Assembly (NCBI GenBank): GCA_036320915.1
Contig: JAXBDG010000013.1
Coordinates: 1,426,001-1,490,000 of the forward strand
Origin: Linnemannia elongata
Lineage: Eukaryota > Mortierellomycota > Mortierellomycetes > Mortierellales > Mortierellaceae
Length of the DNA: 64,000 bases
Direction: 5' to 3'
Shown: positions 59,017-64,000 of the stretch, in pieces
Layout: every line of letters begins with the position of its first letter
Position numbering within the stretch: the first letter of the stretch is position 1
Program-made: the position numbers and the translations under genes
The notes under the pieces: generated by a model
Database searches by the model: none
The model's input: the letters and a program-made list of their open reading frames with translations, nothing else
What the model was told of the DNA's origin: nothing

Positions 59017-62000
59017 TTACTTGCGAAGGGTCTCGGGGACGACCTTGAGTTGATCGTTCTCGACCTTGACATCGACCTTCTCTCCAACCTTGACCTTGCC
59101 CTCAATAATCAACTTTGCCAACGGTTGCAACAATTGCTTCTGGATCACACGGTTCAAAGGACGAGCACCATATGCAGAAGAATAACCCCGGTCAGCCAAC
59201 CATTCCTTGGCCTCGGGGTCAGCAATAATCGAGATCCGACGGTCCTCGACACGGGCCTGGACTTCCTTCAGACGAACATCGACAATATCCCGGATCGCGC
59301 TGTGGGACAAGCGGTTGAAGACCACCATGTCGTCGATACGGTTCACAAATTCGGGTGCGAAATGGCGACGGACGACCTGCATGACGGCCTCCTTTTCCTC
59401 CTCCGTCACCTTGCCCTCTTCAGCATCCGACTTATGCGTCCTCTTGGCCAGCTTACCAGCCAAGGAAGGCGTCCTTGCTGATGCATCATCCTCAGCAAGG
59501 GCCAGCATATCCGCGCCCAAGTTGGAAGTCATAATAATAATCGTATTCCTGAAATCAATAGTCCGGCCCTGCGAATCCGTCAACCGTCCGTCATCCAAGA
59601 CCTGGAGCATCAAGTTGAAGACATCCTTGTTGGCCTTTTCCATCTCATCGAAAAGAATAACCGAGTACGGTTTACGACGAATTGCCTCGGTCAGTTCACC
59701 ACCTTCCTCATGACCGACATATCCGGGCGGGGCACCAATGAGACGAGAGGTCGAGAACTTTTCCATGTATTCCGACATGTCAATTCGCACGATCGCGTTC
59801 TCGGTGTCGAACAAGAACTTGGCAATCGCCTTACACAATTCAGTCTATCAGCAGGCATCATTCAAAATATATGTGAATATGGTTAGAACCGGTCCGTGGG
59901 TTACAAGATCTCCACGTAACGAAAACAGAAGACCATAGAGATGACATATTTCTTTACCTTTCCGACACCGGTGGGTCCAAGGAAGAGGAATGAGGCGATG
60001 GGACGAGTAGGGCTAGAGAGTCCAGCACGGCTCAAGCGCACAGCCTCGGCGACCGCAGAGATGGCTTCATCTTGACCAACCACACGCTCTGCCAACGCTG
60101 ACTCCATGCCCAACAAGCGCTCCTTCTCGCCTTTCAACAAGTTCTACAAAAGTACCAAAGAGAATCCACAACGCACATAGTTAGTACCCCCTTTATCAGT
60201 AACATCAAGCAAGTGATCGTTCAAATAAAAACGAGATTCGTACCTGGACAGGAATGCCAGTCATGCGAGCGACGACGCGTGAGATATCGTCGGCGGTGAC
60301 ACGCTCGTGGATCAAACTTTCGACTTCCTCCTGAGTTCCCAAGGGCCGCATAGGCTGTTCAGGCGATTCGGTGTCAGTCAATGCTCCTTCGATGGCCTCC
60401 ATAGGGACTGTCTCCTCCTTGGGCAGCTTAGCTTCCAATGTGGGGATGACTCCATAACGAAGCTCTGAAGCGCGTGTAAAGTCTCCCTTGCGTTGTGCTG
60501 CCTCCAAATCAATACGGGCCTGCTCCAATTCCGCCTTGGTGCTCTTGATCTTGTCCAGTTTCTCTCTAGTAGTTGAGTTAAATAGGAAACAAATGTCAGA
60601 TAATTTGGCCCGCAGCTCTAGTTAACATATTAATTACAACTCACTTTTCGCAAGTCCTTACCTCTCCTCCTTCCAAATTTGCGTCAGTCGCGCTGACTCT
60701 TGCTTCTTCTTGGCCAGATCATCCTCTAGCTTGTTGCGTCTCGAGACCGAAAGCGGATCCGTCTCCTTCTTCAAACTCTCGAGTTCAATCTCCATGGTCA
60801 CAATACCACGGTCCAAACTCTCAATCACATCAGGCTTGCTCTCCTGCTGCAGTCTAAGCTTGGAGCAAGCCTCGTCCACCAGATCGATCGCTTTATCGGG
60901 CAAGAACCGGTCCGTGATATATCGATGACTTTGAACTGCAGCCGCGACAAGAGCAGAATCCGCAATGCGGACTCCGTGATGAACCTCATAACGTTCCTTC
61001 AATCCACGCAGAATCGAGATGGTGTCCTCGACAGTGGGCTCGTTGACCATGACGGACTGGAATCGACGGGCCAAAGCGGGATCCTTCTCGATATACTTGC
61101 GATACTCGTCAATGGTCGTGGCACCACAGCAGTGCAGGGTGCCTCTAGCCAATGCAGGCTTGAGCATGTTTCCTGCATCCATCGCTCCTTCAGACTTGCC
61201 CAGTCCCAACAAAGTGTGCAGCTCATCAATAAACAAAATGATCTTACCCTCCTGCTCCGTCACATCCTGCAACACCGCTTTCAATCTCTCCTCAAACTCG
61301 CCCCTATAATTATTTTTAAACAGTTCGTATGATTAGGAATTGTTTTTTTTTTCACAACAATAAATGCATTGCACAACCATTACTTTTAAATATAACACTG
61401 GCTTACCTGTATTTGGCTCCAGCAACCAGCGCGCCCAAATCCAATGAGATGACTCGTTTGTCCTTGATCGACTCGGGGACTTCGCCATTGACGATTCTCT
61501 GAGCCAGACCCTCGGCAATACTGGTCTTTCCCACGCCAGCCTCTCCGATTAGCACCGGGTTGTTCTTAGTACGACGCGACAAAACTATCCACATGAGGAT
61601 ATCAATCGATGGTTAATCACTCTAATCAAATCAACAACTGTCCTTGCAGCAGAACATAGAAGAATGGGTGGCCTTTTTTTTTTTTTTTACCTTGAATAGT
61701 TCGACGAATCTCTTCCTCGCGTCCAATGACAGGATCAAGCTTGCCTTCACTGGCGCGCTTTGTCAGATCGGTACCCTACAAAGCATCAAAGAGTTGGAGA
61801 ATAAATGTGCATCAATAATCTATACTCTCATAATCATTACTTTACTTCATTCACTATGTCACGGTGATCAGAGATCGACTTACGAACTGCTCGAGGGCCT
61901 TGCCCTTCTCACTCTGCTGGGGAGTAGGCTGGATCCGGAATCCCTGTGGTCCTCCTTACCAATTTTTTTGTTGCATCAACAGATCATCATAATCGTAAGT

Positions 62001-62344
62001 ATCCATTTCAACTCCTTTTGACAACGGCATAAACACAATCCTTCACAACACACATGAAATATAAAAAAAGAAAACTTCGACTTACCTTGCGCGTAAAGAC
62101 GGATAGCACCCAGGCGGGAAGTCATCTTTGGCACAGATCGGGATCCCTGGAGAGCGTACGCGGTGACCGAAAGACCATGTTGGGGACCTGTGGAGACAGC
62201 CGTCATGGATTGGTTGTTGGAAGTGCCTGTTGTTGTAAGAGTTCTCTTGTTGGAGACTCGTCGAAGCGCAGCGGCGGCGGTGGTGGTAGAGGGTGATCTA
62301 ACCACGCGAACTGCTGTTGAGCGCGTTGTGAGTGACGAGAACAT
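59017..62344 (-). CDS. HSP78: Mitochondrial Hsp100 disaggregase (Hsp78 / ClpB type)
   Basis: AAA+ chaperone that resolubilises aggregated matrix proteins with mitochondrial Hsp70. Eight exons, 62344-62086, 61954-61884, 61775-61691, 61584-61407, 61303-60662, 60565-60244, 60143-59958 and 59844-59017, join in phase to give 856 residues. The leader ([18 protein letters not shown]) is Arg/Ser/Thr-rich. First AAA domain: [15 protein letters not shown] (Walker A), [12 protein letters not shown] (Walker B). A middle coiled coil follows ([10 protein letters not shown] to [10 protein letters not shown]). Second AAA domain: [43 protein letters not shown]. The N-terminal Clp_N repeats of cytosolic Hsp104 are absent, as in yeast Hsp78. 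Length is slightly above yeast (811) because of the leader and an insertion near residues 695-715 ([20 protein letters not shown]). Confidence 0.96.
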
Positions 62345-63149
62345 GTTTTTTTGTATTGGTTGGTTCTGTAAAGTTTTTTGTGTGTGTGTGAGTGTGAGAG
62401 AGAGGTTTATTGTTGCTGCTACTGCTGCGGAGGGTGAGCGTAAAGTGGACAGACAGACCAACTGTCTTTATAGTTGTCGAATGGAAAAGGGGAAGAGGTT
62501 GAAGAGGAGAAGGGAATGAATGAGAGAGAAAAAAAAAAAGAAAGAAAGAGAGTGAGAGAACCCATGGCGCTTCCAGACCCATATGCTTGTCTCACAATAG
62601 TCTCACTCCGCTCACAACAGTCACTGCATTGATTGGGGGAGGGGGGTGATTGATTATTTTTTTCCATTTCCAGAACACTTTCAAAGAGCTCTCGATCCAT
62701 GGTAACTGTAGAAAATGCTAGAAAGCTCCTTTTGAGAGGGCCATAGGACCTAAGTTACTACAAAAGACGCATATCTTTATTCACTTTTTTCACACTTCTC
62801 TTCTCTTTTCCTTCGTCATATCCCTTCTCTCTTCTGCAACATAGACCACTCAAGGCCATCCTTGGCATCCATCTCGTTTTTCTTCTCTGATCCTCAGCTC
62901 CTCCGCTCCTCCGCCTTCTTTTTGACCTTTTACAGCTCTCTGTCATTCTTGATGTCTATCTCCACGACTCGGATTCCTATTGACTGTGCCTCTACATGAT
63001 AACACTCAGCCATCAACCACAGGATCCCACGTCATAAACAACGAGAAGGAACCAGAAAGAAATGTTTGAATAGAAATCGCGTTATTTTTTATTATTTGTT
63101 GATAGGAGTAAAGAAAGGAAAGGAAAAAGTGAGGTCTTAATCTGTTTTT
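62345..63149. other. HSP78 upstream region
   Basis: About 800 bp with a short GT repeat near 62380, purine-rich sequence and the heat-shock-like site noted separately. No gene is supported; the minus-strand frames around 62298-62946 have no motif. Confidence 0.45.
62668..62675. promoter_or_regulatory. Possible heat-shock element
   Basis: TTCCAGAA is one inverted pair of the Hsf1 unit (TTCnnGAA), with a further TTC four bases after it and one before it. It lies 324 bp upstream of HSP78. Such pairs arise often by chance. Confidence 0.25.
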
Positions 63150-64000
63150 TTAGGCAGCGACCTCGACAGTGGCAGCGACCTTGGTCTCTTCGACTGCGGC
63201 CTCAGTCTCAATAGTCGTCGTTGTCTCTTCGGCAGTGACAGCCTCTTCGTCGATCGTCTCCTCGACCGTCTCCTCGACCTTCACCTCCTCCGTCGCAGCC
63301 AGGGTCGCGCGCACCACTCCACTCAATCTGTAGATCGATGAATGACAAGAACATAAGAACATTAGTTTCAAAGAAAAGCATAAATAAAAATTGGTGGCAA
63401 AACTATTTTCAACAGAAACCAACTTACCGCTTGAGAAGAGAGGGCTTGCGCTCGATTTTATCCTCGGTCGAAAGCGTCTCATCAGTGGTCGAGAGGTCAA
63501 CACGCTGCTCGCCATCAGCGATAGCAATGCTGGCATCGGTACCCTCGATGTGCTGCTCGTGAGTGACCTTCTCGGCCGTGATAACATCCTCTGAGCTGAC
63601 TTCGCCCGACTTGACCTCTACCTCGTTCTTATCCTTGCCCTTGGTCACTTTGGAGAAGAAGCCGCCCGAGGATTGGGAGGTGACTTCTCCTTCGGCGGTG
63701 ACTACATCTGAGAGGGTCTTTTCGGATGAGATGACTACAGTCTCCTCGTTCGCCACTGGTGGTGGGACTGGTGCGGGTGCCTATTGATTGGAGAGAGCGG
63801 GGATGAAACGGATTAGCATTCAAGTAGAAAAAGAGCATGTTGTGGCATGGAAAATGATGGCGAAGAAAGAGCAAACAAAAGAATGAAAAGAAGAGGCGAA
63901 GATAACAAAACGAAAAGAACGTACAGGCTTCTTGCCAAAGAGGCCGGCAAAGAAACCGGGCTTCTTCTCGGGAGTGGGAGGAGCAGGGGGAGTCTCCTTC
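63150..64000 (-). CDS. Acidic low-complexity protein, 5' end cut by window
   Basis: Three exon pieces are visible: from beyond 64000 to 63925, then 63780-63428 and 63327-63150, joining in phase. The first piece ends TPEKKPGFFAGLFGKKP and the second contains GGFFSKVTKGKDKNEVEVKS, two similar GFF-x-K/L-basic blocks. The remainder is highly acidic and rich in Val, Thr and Glu (ETVEETIDEEAVTAEE), ending VAATVEVAA. It has no hydrophobic segment. Such tails occur in fungal proteins with an upstream PH-like domain, but that part is outside the window, so no function is assigned. Expression cannot be judged. Confidence 0.75.

Overview
The window is nuclear DNA of an early-diverging filamentous fungus, most likely Mortierellaceae (Mortierella sensu lato). 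The Delta-9 fatty-acid desaturase at 45996-47436 predicts 445 residues with a fused cytochrome b5 domain and looks very close to the Mortierella alpina enzyme as I remember it. Genes are split by mostly short GT-AG introns. Phosphoenolpyruvate carboxykinase is of the GTP type, and intergenic DNA is full of homopolymers and microsatellites. No tRNA, rRNA, CRISPR array or prokaryotic-style operon was seen. Exon joins below were made by eye from splice sites and reading phase.

Layout. 1-1227: 3'-truncated PP2A activator (PTPA) on the minus strand. 1874-9633: an accessory island with a coiled-coil protein that may be a Crypton remnant (minus), then a very large multi-exon gene (plus) whose C-terminus carries the TnpB/Fanzor RuvC plus zinc-finger signature. 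The Fanzor gene has a probable one-base frameshift near 6225. 10103-12025: F-box/LRR gene. 12531-15459: CDP-alcohol phosphotransferase. 20168-21514: Ser/Thr-rich single-pass surface protein. 22210-25881: mitofusin FZO1. 28647-32192: GTP-PEPCK with a predicted mitochondrial leader starting in a 14-nt exon. 36447-37454: four-TM membrane protein. 39015-39152: 45-codon small ORF. 40939-42281: histidinol-phosphatase. 43578-45851: WRAP73/WDR8. 45996-47436: Delta-9 desaturase. 48697-49159: F-box pseudogene fragment followed by A41. 49424-50586 and 50874-51497: SWC5 and a LYR-motif protein, divergent. 52274-54816: mitochondrial carrier. 56593-58783: short/branched-chain acyl-CoA dehydrogenase. 59017-62344: mitochondrial disaggregase HSP78. 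63150-64000: 5'-truncated acidic protein.

Functionally most of the window is housekeeping, with many mitochondrial and lipid genes (FZO1, PEPCK, carrier, acyl-CoA dehydrogenase, HSP78, LYR protein, desaturase, phosphotransferase). They lie far apart, on both strands, and nothing suggests a coordinated cluster. The unusual part is 1.9-10.1 kb: a eukaryotic RNA-guided-nuclease-type (Fanzor) locus beside a possible tyrosine-recombinase transposon remnant, with non-random sequence just downstream where a guide RNA would be expected.
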